DNA of 25,332 nucleotides from a virus: positions 1-25,332 of the IMG/VR virus record IMGVR_UViG_3300020421_000128, one strand, 5' to 3'. Position 1 is the stretch's first letter. Every line of letters starts with the position of its first letter. A model generated the notes under the pieces. It saw only the letters and a program-made list of their open reading frames with translations, had not been told where the DNA came from and made no database searches. Below are positions 14,476-23,825 of the stretch, in pieces. A program made the position numbers and the translations under genes.

Positions 14476-15806
14476 GTAAAGAGTTAGCAGCTGATCTACA
14501 GAAACAAGAAGTTAATACCGGTTATTTAGAGTTTTATGAGCTAGAAATAGGATCTGGTAGTAATAATATTTTATACTTTCATGCCGGCAGAAACGAAAAT
14601 AGTGCTAATATTACTTACGACGGTAATACTTATCTCTCATTACCAATATTATTATCAGATATAGAAATTAGTTCTAGTGGGGCAATGAGTCGTCCAACTC
14701 TTACTATTGCTAATGTAGAGTCTTTAATAAAAAATCAATCAGTATTTAAAACCCAAATGGAAGACGGAACCTGGGATGCAATAGTTGACGGAGAAGAATT
14801 AACCTATACTGATTTCAGAATAGATGATTTAGTTGGATCAAAATTAATTAGGCGACGAACATTAGAAAAGTATTTAACAAGTAATCCTACTGTAGAGTTT
14901 AATAAAGATACCTATATAATTGATAGGATTCAGTCAAAGAATAACGTATTCGTAACTTTAGAATTATCCTCCCCTATTGATTTAGCAGGGATTAGAATAC
15001 CCACTAGAGATGTAATTGGAAAGTATTGTCCTTGGCGTTATCAAGGAGCTGCTGCAGGCCTTACACAAAAGAGAGGTGCTTGTCATTGGAAAACACATAA
15101 TCAATTCGTAGCAGCGGATGGGACTGCTAGTAGTGTTTTTGTAACTGTAGATGATGAGCCACTCTTTAAAGTAGTTCCAAGTGGTTATAGTGGTTCCGGC
15201 GGAATTCTTTCAGCAGGAAGCGGCTCTATTGACGGAGCTACTTTTTTATGGGTATATAGTTATAATACTTCAAATAATTCCGGTGGTGGTAGGGCTTCAT
15301 TAACTGCTACAACCCCTACGTATCAAGAGAATTATATTGTTTTAGAGCCTGTTGCAGGAGTGGCAGGTAATGCTAGAGTAGCTTATATATCTAAAATGGA
15401 TAGTAATGCCGGCCCTTTAAATGATCCTGTTTATTGGGTAAGATGTAGGTTATATACTGTATGGAGTGATGCCCCTTCTAATACACAATTTACTATTAAT
15501 ACTGATGATATAAGAGAAAACTCATATGTTCTACATAATAATACGGTATGGCGAGCTACAAAAGCACACACTAAAAATTCTTCTTACGAGCCAGGAGAAG
15601 CACCTAGTCATTGGGTTCGGGGAGATGTTTGCGGTAAGCTTTTAAACTCATGTAAGTTACGCTATCAAGCTCAAAAATTGCACACCGCCACGACTACTCC
15701 GGTTATGTCCACAGGTGTAGGGTTTAACTTTTTAACTTCAGCTAGTTTAAATACGGCTGTTCCTTTGCCTTTTGGTGGGTTCCCAGGGAGTAGGAAGTTT
15801 AGATAG
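14472..15806 (+). CDS. Minor tail protein L-like, with Fe-S cysteines and inserted domain
   Basis: The 444-residue protein fits lambda gpL, a tail-tip component. The N-terminal half has LYFHAGRN, the TYLSLPILLSDIEISSSG segment and the SSPIDLAGIRIPTRDVIGKY segment. The C-terminal domain has the four cysteines that bind a 4Fe-4S cluster in lambda L: C186 (KYCPWRYQG), C204 (RGACHW), C387 and C394 (VCGKLLNSCKLRY), and ends with the typical LPFGGFPGSRKFR. Lambda L is about 230 residues. Here some 170 residues lie between C204 and C387. Part of this insert (about 345-384, HNNTVWRATKAHT through PGEAPSHWV) resembles a small aromatic carbohydrate-binding module of the CBM5/12 kind. The start overlaps M by four bases (ATGA). 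The stop overlaps the GTG of the K gene. Confidence 0.87.
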   Translation: MSKELAADLQKQEVNTGYLEFYELEIGSGSNNILYFHAGRNENSANITYDGNTYLSLPILLSDIEISSSGAMSRPTLTIANVESLIKNQSVFKTQMEDGTWDAIVDGEELTYTDFRIDDLVGSKLIRRRTLEKYLTSNPTVEFNKDTYIIDRIQSKNNVFVTLELSSPIDLAGIRIPTRDVIGKYCPWRYQGAAAGLTQKRGACHWKTHNQFVAADGTASSVFVTVDDEPLFKVVPSGYSGSGGILSAGSGSIDGATFLWVYSYNTSNNSGGGRASLTATTPTYQENYIVLEPVAGVAGNARVAYISKMDSNAGPLNDPVYWVRCRLYTVWSDAPSNTQFTINTDDIRENSYVLHNNTVWRATKAHTKNSSYEPGEAPSHWVRGDVCGKLLNSCKLRYQAQKLHTATTTPVMSTGVGFNFLTSASLNTAVPLPFGGFPGSRKFR

Positions 15807-16504
15807 TGCAGTTTCTTGAAGATATAAAACAACATTTTGCAGATGAGTACCCAAGAGAAGGCTGTGGTATTATTACTGTAATTAAAGGGAAACAAAAATG
15901 GATACCTTGTACAAATATTGCAGAAGAAGATAATCATTTTATAATTGATACCAAAGAATATTTAAAAATTGCTCGAACTTCAGACATTATCGGAATAGTA
16001 CATAGTCACCCCGATGAAAGTTCAGAACCGAGCGAACTAGATATAAATAATTGTAATGCTTTAGGAAAAAAGTATTATATATTTAGTTATCCAGAAATGG
16101 ATTTGACAGTAGTAGAGCCAGAGATTGATACTACTGACTTATACGGAAGAGAATACGAATTTGGTGTTAATGATTGTTTTGAAGCAATGAGAGATTATTT
16201 ACATACAAAAGGAATAGAGCTACCTCCCAGAGCGATGTTTGTAGAGGATTATTGGGATAAAGACATTGACTATTTTAATGATGAGACTATTGCGGAGTGG
16301 GGGCATGTTCCAGTCCCAGTAGAAAAAATACAAGAAAATGATGTACTAATTTTTAGAATTTTTTCAGCTATTAATAATCATTGTGGGGTTTATTTAGGTA
16401 ATGAAGTGTTCTATCATCATGCAGAAAACAGATTATCATGTAGAGAAAGTTTATATCCAAAATGGAAAAAATGGTTAGTAGGAGCGTATAGATATGCAGC
16501 GTAG
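15806..16504 (+). CDS. Tail tip protein K-like: JAMM peptidase plus NlpC/P60 domain
   Basis: This 232-residue protein has two hydrolase domains like lambda gpK. Residues 1-105 are a JAB/MPN domain with a complete JAMM metal site: E18, then H66-S-H68, seven residues, S76 and D79 (HSHPDESSEPSELD). Residues about 113-232 are an NlpC/P60 cysteine peptidase-like domain with C124 in NDCFE, H192 in NNHCGVYLG and the HHAE segment. The second domain probably cuts peptidoglycan peptides during entry, and the first may process a tail protein. The start codon is GTG at 15806, overlapping the L stop and following GGGAGTAGGAAG; no better ATG lies nearby. The 3' end overlaps the I gene by 11 bases. All expected active-site residues are present. 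Confidence 0.92.
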   Translation: MQFLEDIKQHFADEYPREGCGIITVIKGKQKWIPCTNIAEEDNHFIIDTKEYLKIARTSDIIGIVHSHPDESSEPSELDINNCNALGKKYYIFSYPEMDLTVVEPEIDTTDLYGREYEFGVNDCFEAMRDYLHTKGIELPPRAMFVEDYWDKDIDYFNDETIAEWGHVPVPVEKIQENDVLIFRIFSAINNHCGVYLGNEVFYHHAENRLSCRESLYPKWKKWLVGAYRYAA

Positions 16505-17222
16505 ATTATATTTAGAAGGAGAAATTGGTGAAAAGTATGGGCGCTCAATGGTGGTTCATGCAGAAAGCGTTAGAGATGCTTTAAGAATAGTAGAAGCAAA
16601 TAATTCTGATTTTAAGCAATATCTTCTTGACTGCACTGAAAGAGGGGTAGATTTCGGTATTGAAATTGCAGGAGAAGAAATTGAATATGATGAAGAACTT
16701 TTTCTACCCCTAACAAAAGGCGATATAACTATAACTGCAATTCCCGCAGGAGGCGGAGGAAGTTTTGGAAAAGTGATACTAGGGCTTATGATGGTTGCAG
16801 CAATGGTCTTTGCTCCCTATGCGGTAGCGGGTGGAGCATTTGGGGTATCTGGGGGTGCAGTATTCGGCGCCGCTGTTACTCAGTATGGCCTCACCGGTGC
16901 TATTGCATTAGGGTTAGGCTCTTTAAATTTCATGGGTTTAATGGTGGCTATGGTAGGTGTTAGCCTAGCTATGTCTGGGCTACAAGAGATGATGGCTCCT
17001 GATCCATCGACAGATAATGATCAAGAATCATCCTATTTATTTAACGGAGCAGAGCAAAATTTAATTGAAGGAGATCCTGTTCCAGTATTATATGGCAGAC
17101 TACAAGTACCTGGACAGCCTATTAATTTTGAGGTCACAAATGCACATAACGGTAATAAGTATTATACATATTCGTTTAATGGCTTATTCGGCGGAATATC
17201 CCAGCAGGAAGCAATACAATGA
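16494..17222 (+). CDS. Tail assembly protein I-like
   Basis: This 242-residue protein matches the lambda gpI family. The N-terminus (RRLYLEGEIGEKYG) forms a ubiquitin-like fold in related proteins, followed by PLTKGDITITAIPAGGGG. A long Gly/Ala-rich hydrophobic region (about residues 95-165) could make two or three membrane segments. The C-terminal part has the typical YLFNGAEQNLIEGDPVPVLY segment and YGRL. In lambda, I acts with J and K at the tip during assembly and is not abundant in the virion. The start lies inside the K gene, and the stop overlaps J by four bases (ATGA). Confidence 0.88.
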   Translation: MQRRLYLEGEIGEKYGRSMVVHAESVRDALRIVEANNSDFKQYLLDCTERGVDFGIEIAGEEIEYDEELFLPLTKGDITITAIPAGGGGSFGKVILGLMMVAAMVFAPYAVAGGAFGVSGGAVFGAAVTQYGLTGAIALGLGSLNFMGLMVAMVGVSLAMSGLQEMMAPDPSTDNDQESSYLFNGAEQNLIEGDPVPVLYGRLQVPGQPINFEVTNAHNGNKYYTYSFNGLFGGISQQEAIQ

Positions 17223-20200
17223 GTAGAGGCTCGATAAAAGCTACAGATCGACGTAGAACCGCGGATGAGAATGTTCTTATTGATCAGGTATCAACAGGTG
17301 CGACGTATCAAACGGTTTCTGTAACAGATATTATTTCCGAGGGGGAGATCGAAGGTTTAGTTGACGGAGGAAATAGTATTTATGTAAATGGAGATCCTCT
17401 TTTTGCAGAAGAGGAAGTAGGAACCGTTCCTCCTACAACGGCTACTGCTTCAAGTACCACAACTTCTGGTAGTTTGACCACTGCCGTTAATTTATCAGAA
17501 AGTATTACTAGTCAACAACCTTTAGATGTTGATGGCGGAAAAAGATTTTTAATAATCAAAAAAGCTATAGAAACTACTGTTACGTTATCAAATGCGGAAG
17601 AGATTTCTATAAATGGTGCAACCGCGAAACAAGGTTTCCAGGTAGACATGACTGCTCCCTCAGCTTTATTTAAGCCGGCTTATAAACATGAGCCGTATTA
17701 TGAAAGCAGCGTACTTAAATTAAAAAGTTTTAATCGAGAATCTGTTGTAGATCATGACGTTGAGGCAACGTTAGAAACAGAGGAACACTATTTACATAGC
17801 TACATAGATGTAACTGGAAGTTCTGATACGGCCACTGCAAAATTTATAATTGGTATAGGGCCAGGAAACATGGATTATTCTGTAGAAACAGCAACAGGTA
17901 ATTCGCATTCATTAACTCTAGACTTATGGTTAGAAATACAATCAGTTAGTGGGTCGACAATAACTTTAAAACAAGCGCCTCCTATTGCTTTTACTACTAA
18001 AAAGTTTGAAATTACAGAAATTCTTCAAAGAACAGACGAATATACTAAGAAAAACGACCAAGCTAGTTACCAATTTCGAACTGGAACGTTAAATCAGCCT
18101 CCAATGACCTATCTAAATGGAATAGGATCATCTAGTGTTGCTCTTACTGTTCCTTCTGGCCCTCTTGAGAGAGGTGAATATACAAGTGCTACTGCTGGAA
18201 GTGTTACTTCAAAAACTATTACTACTGCTAACTTAACAGGGGCGCAAGCTTCAGAAATAGATCAAGTCAGATTTCTTATACAGTACGGAAACGGCCTATA
18301 CCAATATCACAGAGAAAAAGGAGGAGATAGACACTCAGGAGTAGGTTATAGAGTAGAAGTAGGTATTAAGCGAAGTGCCTCAGACGATATAGTATGGACC
18401 GTACTGGGAGGAAACCTAAAAGCAGGCACTTTTAAGCAATCGGATACAGATGCTTTTGTTGGAGAAGACATTGTAGCTCATGGCGCTTTATTTAAAGGAC
18501 CCCTAAGCTATGAGTATGTAATTGACTTACGCCCCTTCCAACCTTTCAGTGATTTTTCCATAAGGGTTACACGTCTAACCAACCATGGTGCGGCAGGAGT
18601 ATACGCAGACCCTCATTGGTGGAATGATAGTAGAACAGAAAAATTAGAAAAGGCAGCTGAGTGGTGGGATGGAGTACTAGCTTCTCAAATTAGTTCAGCC
18701 ACCGGTATAATGTTAGAAAATCTTAGTTTTCCTTATACTGCTATGGCAACGACTCGCTTTAGTTCTAAACAATTCCAGTCTGTACCTAAAAGAACTTATG
18801 ATGTTAGAGGTATACGAGTTCTAGTGCCTTCTAATTATGTTACTAGAGAGGAAAATACTGCTGAAACAACGCACCCCGGACAGGTAGCCGTATACACTAG
18901 AAATACTAGTACTAGAGCTATTGAAACCAATCTTCAACCTTGGGATGGGGAATTTAGAAAGAATTTAAGTGGAGAAAAATATGAGAAAGTATATACCAAT
19001 AATCCTGCTTGGGTCTTTTATGATATTTTAGTAAACGATAGATATGGACTAGGGGAGTGGTTAAAAGGTACCGATATTGATAAATACTCTCTTTATAAAA
19101 TTGGAAGATATTGTGATGAATTAGTTAATGATGGAAAAGGGGGAAAAGAACCTCGTTTTACTGCTAACTTATACTTACAAAAAGCTACAGATGCTTATAA
19201 AATCCTCAAGGATATGGCTACAATTTTTAGAGGGATGATATATTGGTTAGGTTCAGAAATAGTCCCGGTTATAGACGAAAAGAAGTATCCTGTTTACAAC
19301 TTTTCAAAAGCAAATGTTATAAATGGAGAGTTTAGCTATGAGAGTACAGGTAGTAAAACCAGAGCCAATCAATACATTGTTAGTTGGAATAACCCCGATG
19401 CAAATTATAAGCTAGAACCTATAATTGTTGAGGATCGAGCGCATATTATCACTTCAGGTAAAGTGGTTACGGAAAAAGCAACTGCTTTTGGCTGTACTTC
19501 AGAAGGTCAGGCAATACGGTATGGGCGATGGAAATTATGGACAGCAGTTAATCAAACAGAAGTTGTTGGATTTAAGACAGGAATTAACGCTGGGTTCTTA
19601 CAGCCTGGAGATATTATTAATGTTCAAGATGCAGACGAATTCGATATTCCTTTTAGTGGTCGGGTAAATTCTTACTCAGAAACTGGGTCTTATACAGTAA
19701 CTTTAGATAGAGATATTGATGCAAACCTGATCTCTTCAGGCTATACATATACAATAGCAATAGTTATTCCTAAAAAAGCAGCAGTTCTTAATCAAGATAG
19801 CGCCACTATCGGAACGGTAGCTTATACTAGAGGAGATATTGTTAATCAAGCCAGATTAACACATGGAGGTAGCCAAGCAACAATAGTTGTAACTAGTGAT
19901 GACACTACCAACCTGAATGTAAATAATGCTTTAGATGATTCCAACGAATCATTATCTTTATCTTTACAAGAATCCACGGTTGTTCAAGAAAGAAGTTTGA
20001 CAGGATCTACTACAATTAATAGCGTGGATTATACTTTTCCCGCTTCCGCTGTTGATGGGCGAACCACAGTTCAAATAACAGAAGCATTAGAAGAAGATGC
20101 AATGACACATTTACCTGATGCGATTTGGGTAATAAAGCAGACTGATACAGCCGCACAACGTCTAACCATGACTTCCCCCAAACAATACAAGATTTTAGGA

Positions 20201-23200
20201 ATTAGTGAGGATGAAGGCGGTGAGTTTGATATAAGTGCTGTAGAACACTACAATGAAAAATTTGATGATATAGAAGGTGACTTTAATACTGCTGTAGATG
20301 ATCCAGTGTACCCACCTGAACCTGATGCCTCTCCTCCAGCACCAAATAGTGTTATTATAATGAGAACTCCATGGTTTTGGAGAAATAAGGAAGAGGTACA
20401 GGTACGATGGGAACCTCCCACTGCATATGACTACTTAAAAGGATATGAAGTTACACATAACTTCAATGCAGATAGGGAAACAGAAACCTTCTTTGCTTCT
20501 CCCTCACAAATTAAAAAGAGATTTTTCGACTTACCTGATGCAGAGTATGAAATTGCAGTACGAACAATTAGTACTTTTAACAAACGATCTAAGCCTGCTA
20601 TTGCAAAAGTTAGTTTAAGAGATGTGTTTGGTGGGGAAAGAGTTCATGGAGGTATTCGTAAAGGAGGCCTTTGTACTACTACTATCGAGCAAGAATCTGA
20701 CGGCTCAGGAAAAGTATTTTTTGCTAAACCATCCTATCAGATTGGTCCTCATAAAGACGACGTTGCTGATGAAAGTTTATTATTATTTCAGGAAAATGAT
20801 TCCACTAATCCTAAATCATTAAGTATTGATTGTTCCGCCTTATCAGGTGCAAATAGTACTGCTTGGGCAGGAAATAAAGTTGCTGCAGGTACTTACGCAG
20901 GAACTCCTTTTGCTTATATATTTTATGATTTTTCTGAAACATCCTCGGCACCGTCTAACAATGCAAATGAAAATGACCCAATTAAATTAATATCTTGGAA
21001 GAATGAGACTGGTGCAACAAGAAATGGTAATTTATTCTACTGGTACGATGCGGATGCCTATCGTACCAGTGCTTCCAGCATATGGTCACAAATTTCGGGA
21101 ACAGTAGAAATAGCTAATGGAAGCAATAAAGTAATTGGTACTAATACTACCTTTAGACAGTTAGATTTCCAAAATATTTTTTATCTTTCCAGCACTCAGG
21201 CAGGAAGAATTTCTTATATTGAAAGCGATACAGTATTATACTTAGATAGAAATGTTAGTACTGCAATTTCAGCGGGGTCTAATGCGTATATTGATACTTT
21301 AGGTATTGATTATGATAATGATTTTATAATAGGTACTATTCACTATACTGCTGGAAGCCCTGGTGTTTATACTTTGAAGTCTTTTCTGCAAACTATGCAG
21401 CCTCCCCAAACTAGAGGCCTGATAGTAAATTCTAATGCTCCTACTTTGAACTATAACTCTTCGGAGGTATTAACAACTGCATGGGGAAGTGAAGGACTAA
21501 ACCTTAGCATACAAGCACTTAATTTTAGTAATCCAGAAATACAAATAACAGGTGCGGGGTTTACGCAGACAGATCAAAGTGCTGAAACTTCTTGGACAGC
21601 GGCAGATTATAGAGCTAATGTCGAAGTTCATAGTGTAAGTAGTACAACGTCCCCTTTGGTTACTTTTGCCGGCGGTGCCTTAGATTTCGTAATAACCGCA
21701 CGCGAGAAAGAAGACCATGGTATTAATAGACAAATTACTCATACTATTTCTAAAAGTAAGGATTCGGCAGCAGAGGATAGTGCAGGAATAGTTTCCCAGG
21801 CTAGTAATCTTTCGCATACCTTCTTTATAGACTCTGCTGGTAGTGTAACTAATAATTTTGAATCTTTCTTTGATACATACAGGGACGGAGTTAAACTAAC
21901 TTATGCTACTGGCGTAACTACAGCTAATACTTATAATTTAACAGCAGTTGCTGGAGGAGGAGCCACTAAAGCGAATAGCACAGACGAAATGGCCATAATT
22001 ACTTCAGAAGATAGAGATCCAACAGGAGGAGTAGATACCCAAGCCAAAGTAACATTAAATGCTAGTCATTCCCAAATTTTAGTGGATCCTAGTGTTTTAA
22101 CCGGTTCAATAAATGTTAAAATTACAGACAATGCAGACAGTGACGCAGTTTTAGCAGAGCATACAATTCGACTATATAAAGTATCGATGCCAACTAGGGT
22201 AGGTTCTACACTTACAATAACTAGTTCAACGTATGCGGCAAACTGGGCGAGTGGTAACTTTAATACAACAACTGCCAGAGCTATTGCTGACCTCGTAATA
22301 GCTCATCCTGATACGGTTCCTGATGGTCCCTCGAATGTAAAACGCATAGTACCTAATGATAGAATTACTGTTACAGATGGAGCAGCCTCTCCAATAGTAG
22401 CAACTAGGATCTATAATGGTCCGGCCACGAATGTAAGTACTAACATTACTCATTTAACAACTTACTGGAGTTCAGTAGTAGTTAATGAAATTGATGGAAG
22501 TATGATAGTGGCAGGAACTCTAAGTGCTGATAAACTAAAAGCCGATTCAGCCACTACAGGAGCATTAATAGTAGGAAACAATCTACAAATAGGAGAGGCC
22601 GGCAATACAGTAGGAGCAAAACTATTTAGTTATAATAAAACTAGTTTTACAGATACAGATGCTGGTTTTTATATGGATGGGTCTGGAGACTTCACTATTG
22701 GTAGCGCTTCTGCAGGCAGCTTAAGTTTTGATGCCTCTGCGGGTACACTTTTCTTTACTGGAACTTTCCAAATCGGCGGAAATACTGTAAATGATTCTTA
22801 TATTGCAGGTAAAGCTCCTGTTCAAAGTGTGCAGGGAGGCACTCTAAATAATGGGGTACTAACTATAACAGCGGGGGGCTTAAGTATAGCCCATACAGAT
22901 GTCTCTGGACTAGGAGATTTAGCAACTGAAGATGCCGTTGCTGCAGGAAATGTAACCGGACTAGGAGCTTTAGCTACTCTAAATACTGTCACTGCTGCTA
23001 ACCATGTTACAGGTTTATTAAATTCCGCTAAAAATGCAACAGCCTTTAGTAGTGCTGTATCAGCAGAAGGAGTTATAAAAACAATCACAACAGAAGGAGG
23101 TAGTGCAAAAACCGTTACTAATAATAGCGTGGACTTGACAGCTAGTGATTTTACAATTACTTCCAGTGATTTACCGAATGATGTTGTATATGACGCTGAT

Positions 23201-23416
23201 ATAGCTGGCACAATTTCAATGAATACTAGTGTTACTAATATAAGTGCAGGAAAGATTATTTTAACGTCAGGACAGTTACAGTTTACTACTAGTACTAGTG
23301 AAAGCACTTATATTCCTAATGATTCAATAGTTTTAGATACAACAACGGGTAAGAACAGAATTCTAATAAAATCAGGATCAACTACTAGGGTTATACTTGG
23401 TAAATTGGTTGATTAA
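17219..23416 (+). CDS. Central tail tip / host specificity protein J-like
   Basis: At 2065 residues this is the tail hub protein that closes the tube and carries host-recognition parts (lambda J is 1132). The N-terminal VSVTDIISEGEIEGLVDG is the family hallmark. The hub core near residues 600-745 contains NDRYGLGEWLKG, LYLQKATDAYKILKDMA and FSYESTGSKTRANQY. A fibronectin type III-like domain lies near 1030-1125 (RWEPPTAYDYLKGYEV). Around 1290 there is a small beta unit (SGTVEIANGSNKVIGTNTTF). The usual J phrase IDGSMIVAGTLSADKL occurs near 1755. The last 200 residues contain GLG-x-LAT repeats and Thr/Ser/Ala-rich beta sequence, probably the variable receptor-facing end. No terminator follows; the next promoter begins 22 bases after the stop. 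Confidence 0.94.
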   Translation: MSRGSIKATDRRRTADENVLIDQVSTGATYQTVSVTDIISEGEIEGLVDGGNSIYVNGDPLFAEEEVGTVPPTTATASSTTTSGSLTTAVNLSESITSQQPLDVDGGKRFLIIKKAIETTVTLSNAEEISINGATAKQGFQVDMTAPSALFKPAYKHEPYYESSVLKLKSFNRESVVDHDVEATLETEEHYLHSYIDVTGSSDTATAKFIIGIGPGNMDYSVETATGNSHSLTLDLWLEIQSVSGSTITLKQAPPIAFTTKKFEITEILQRTDEYTKKNDQASYQFRTGTLNQPPMTYLNGIGSSSVALTVPSGPLERGEYTSATAGSVTSKTITTANLTGAQASEIDQVRFLIQYGNGLYQYHREKGGDRHSGVGYRVEVGIKRSASDDIVWTVLGGNLKAGTFKQSDTDAFVGEDIVAHGALFKGPLSYEYVIDLRPFQPFSDFSIRVTRLTNHGAAGVYADPHWWNDSRTEKLEKAAEWWDGVLASQISSATGIMLENLSFPYTAMATTRFSSKQFQSVPKRTYDVRGIRVLVPSNYVTREENTAETTHPGQVAVYTRNTSTRAIETNLQPWDGEFRKNLSGEKYEKVYTNNPAWVFYDILVNDRYGLGEWLKGTDIDKYSLYKIGRYCDELVNDGKGGKEPRFTANLYLQKATDAYKILKDMATIFRGMIYWLGSEIVPVIDEKKYPVYNFSKANVINGEFSYESTGSKTRANQYIVSWNNPDANYKLEPIIVEDRAHIITSGKVVTEKATAFGCTSEGQAIRYGRWKLWTAVNQTEVVGFKTGINAGFLQPGDIINVQDADEFDIPFSGRVNSYSETGSYTVTLDRDIDANLISSGYTYTIAIVIPKKAAVLNQDSATIGTVAYTRGDIVNQARLTHGGSQATIVVTSDDTTNLNVNNALDDSNESLSLSLQESTVVQERSLTGSTTINSVDYTFPASAVDGRTTVQITEALEEDAMTHLPDAIWVIKQTDTAAQRLTMTSPKQYKILGISEDEGGEFDISAVEHYNEKFDDIEGDFNTAVDDPVYPPEPDASPPAPNSVIIMRTPWFWRNKEEVQVRWEPPTAYDYLKGYEVTHNFNADRETETFFASPSQIKKRFFDLPDAEYEIAVRTISTFNKRSKPAIAKVSLRDVFGGERVHGGIRKGGLCTTTIEQESDGSGKVFFAKPSYQIGPHKDDVADESLLLFQENDSTNPKSLSIDCSALSGANSTAWAGNKVAAGTYAGTPFAYIFYDFSETSSAPSNNANENDPIKLISWKNETGATRNGNLFYWYDADAYRTSASSIWSQISGTVEIANGSNKVIGTNTTFRQLDFQNIFYLSSTQAGRISYIESDTVLYLDRNVSTAISAGSNAYIDTLGIDYDNDFIIGTIHYTAGSPGVYTLKSFLQTMQPPQTRGLIVNSNAPTLNYNSSEVLTTAWGSEGLNLSIQALNFSNPEIQITGAGFTQTDQSAETSWTAADYRANVEVHSVSSTTSPLVTFAGGALDFVITAREKEDHGINRQITHTISKSKDSAAEDSAGIVSQASNLSHTFFIDSAGSVTNNFESFFDTYRDGVKLTYATGVTTANTYNLTAVAGGGATKANSTDEMAIITSEDRDPTGGVDTQAKVTLNASHSQILVDPSVLTGSINVKITDNADSDAVLAEHTIRLYKVSMPTRVGSTLTITSSTYAANWASGNFNTTTARAIADLVIAHPDTVPDGPSNVKRIVPNDRITVTDGAASPIVATRIYNGPATNVSTNITHLTTYWSSVVVNEIDGSMIVAGTLSADKLKADSATTGALIVGNNLQIGEAGNTVGAKLFSYNKTSFTDTDAGFYMDGSGDFTIGSASAGSLSFDASAGTLFFTGTFQIGGNTVNDSYIAGKAPVQSVQGGTLNNGVLTITAGGLSIAHTDVSGLGDLATEDAVAAGNVTGLGALATLNTVTAANHVTGLLNSAKNATAFSSAVSAEGVIKTITTEGGSAKTVTNNSVDLTASDFTITSSDLPNDVVYDADIAGTISMNTSVTNISAGKIILTSGQLQFTTSTSESTYIPNDSIVLDTTTGKNRILIKSGSTTRVILGKLVD
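22907..22978 (+). repeat. Two imperfect copies of a 51-base repeat within J
   Basis: A 21-base block (22907-22927) recurs with two changes at 22958-22978, 51 bases on, and encodes GLG-x-LAT each time. The repeat is in frame, so it gives a 17-residue period in the protein (GLGDLAT, GLGALAT) near the C-terminus. Such short repeats can form a beta-helical or stalk section and can change in number by recombination. Confidence 0.6.
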
Positions 23417-23437
23417 CAACCACCTCAAAAATAAAAC

Positions 23438-23466
23438 TTGACTATTTATGTCCTTTGAGATATAAT
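23438..23466 (+). promoter_or_regulatory. Consensus sigma70-type promoter upstream of adhesion genes
   Basis: TTGACT at 23438-23443 (one mismatch) and TATAAT at 23461-23466 (perfect) are 17 bases apart. A start near 23473 would give a leader of about 14 bases with GGAGAA at 23475-23480, the ribosome binding site of ATG 23487. Confidence 0.9.
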
Positions 23467-23486
23467 TTCAGCATGGAGAAATATAA

Positions 23487-23825
23487 ATGAGCGCAGGAAC
23501 TTATAACTTAATGATCGACCAAGGCTCCGACTTTGCGTTAGACTTGGTTATTAAGCAGTCTGGAACGGCTATGGATTTGAGTAATTACTCAGGTCGAGCG
23601 CAGCTGCGAACATCTGTTGATGCAAGTTCCGTTTCTGCCACTTTTACAGTCACTAAAACTAATGCGAGTGGAGGAGCTTTGAAGATGGAACTTCAAGCAG
23701 CAACTTCAAGTGCTTTAGCTGCAGGTCAGTATGTATATGATTTAGAGATTTATACAGCTAGTGATAGTACCGTAAAAAGAATTTTACAAGGAACGGCAAC
23801 GATTACTCCCGAAGTTACTAGATGA
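23487..23825 (+). CDS. Small beta-sandwich virion protein, tail-fibre operon
   Basis: This 112-residue protein begins TYNLMIDQGSDFALDL and continues with DLSNYSGRAQLRTS, LAAGQYVYDLEI and LQGTATITPEVTR. This layout (an opening DQGSDF strand, a DLSNY turn, a QYVYDLEI strand and a final LQG-x-x-x-TPEVT) is one I recognise from small phage tail or baseplate proteins with an immunoglobulin-like fold, often annotated as virion structural or BppU-N-like. Its exact function is unknown. It is the first gene after the promoter at 23438 and has a good ribosome binding site. Its stop overlaps the next start (ATGA), which suggests coupled synthesis and a joint role in the distal tail. Confidence 0.65.
   Translation: MSAGTYNLMIDQGSDFALDLVIKQSGTAMDLSNYSGRAQLRTSVDASSVSATFTVTKTNASGGALKMELQAATSSALAAGQYVYDLEIYTASDSTVKRILQGTATITPEVTR

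Noticed and set aside
16104-16140. TTGACA-like sequence in the K gene as a further promoter
   Set aside because: No TATAAT-like -10 box is present at suitable spacing, and it is inside a coding region.
22822-23307. 161-residue open frame on the minus strand
   Set aside because: It lies entirely antisense to the C-terminal part of J, is rich in Val/Ser/Ala/Pro, and has no domain or ribosome site support; it reflects the composition of J.
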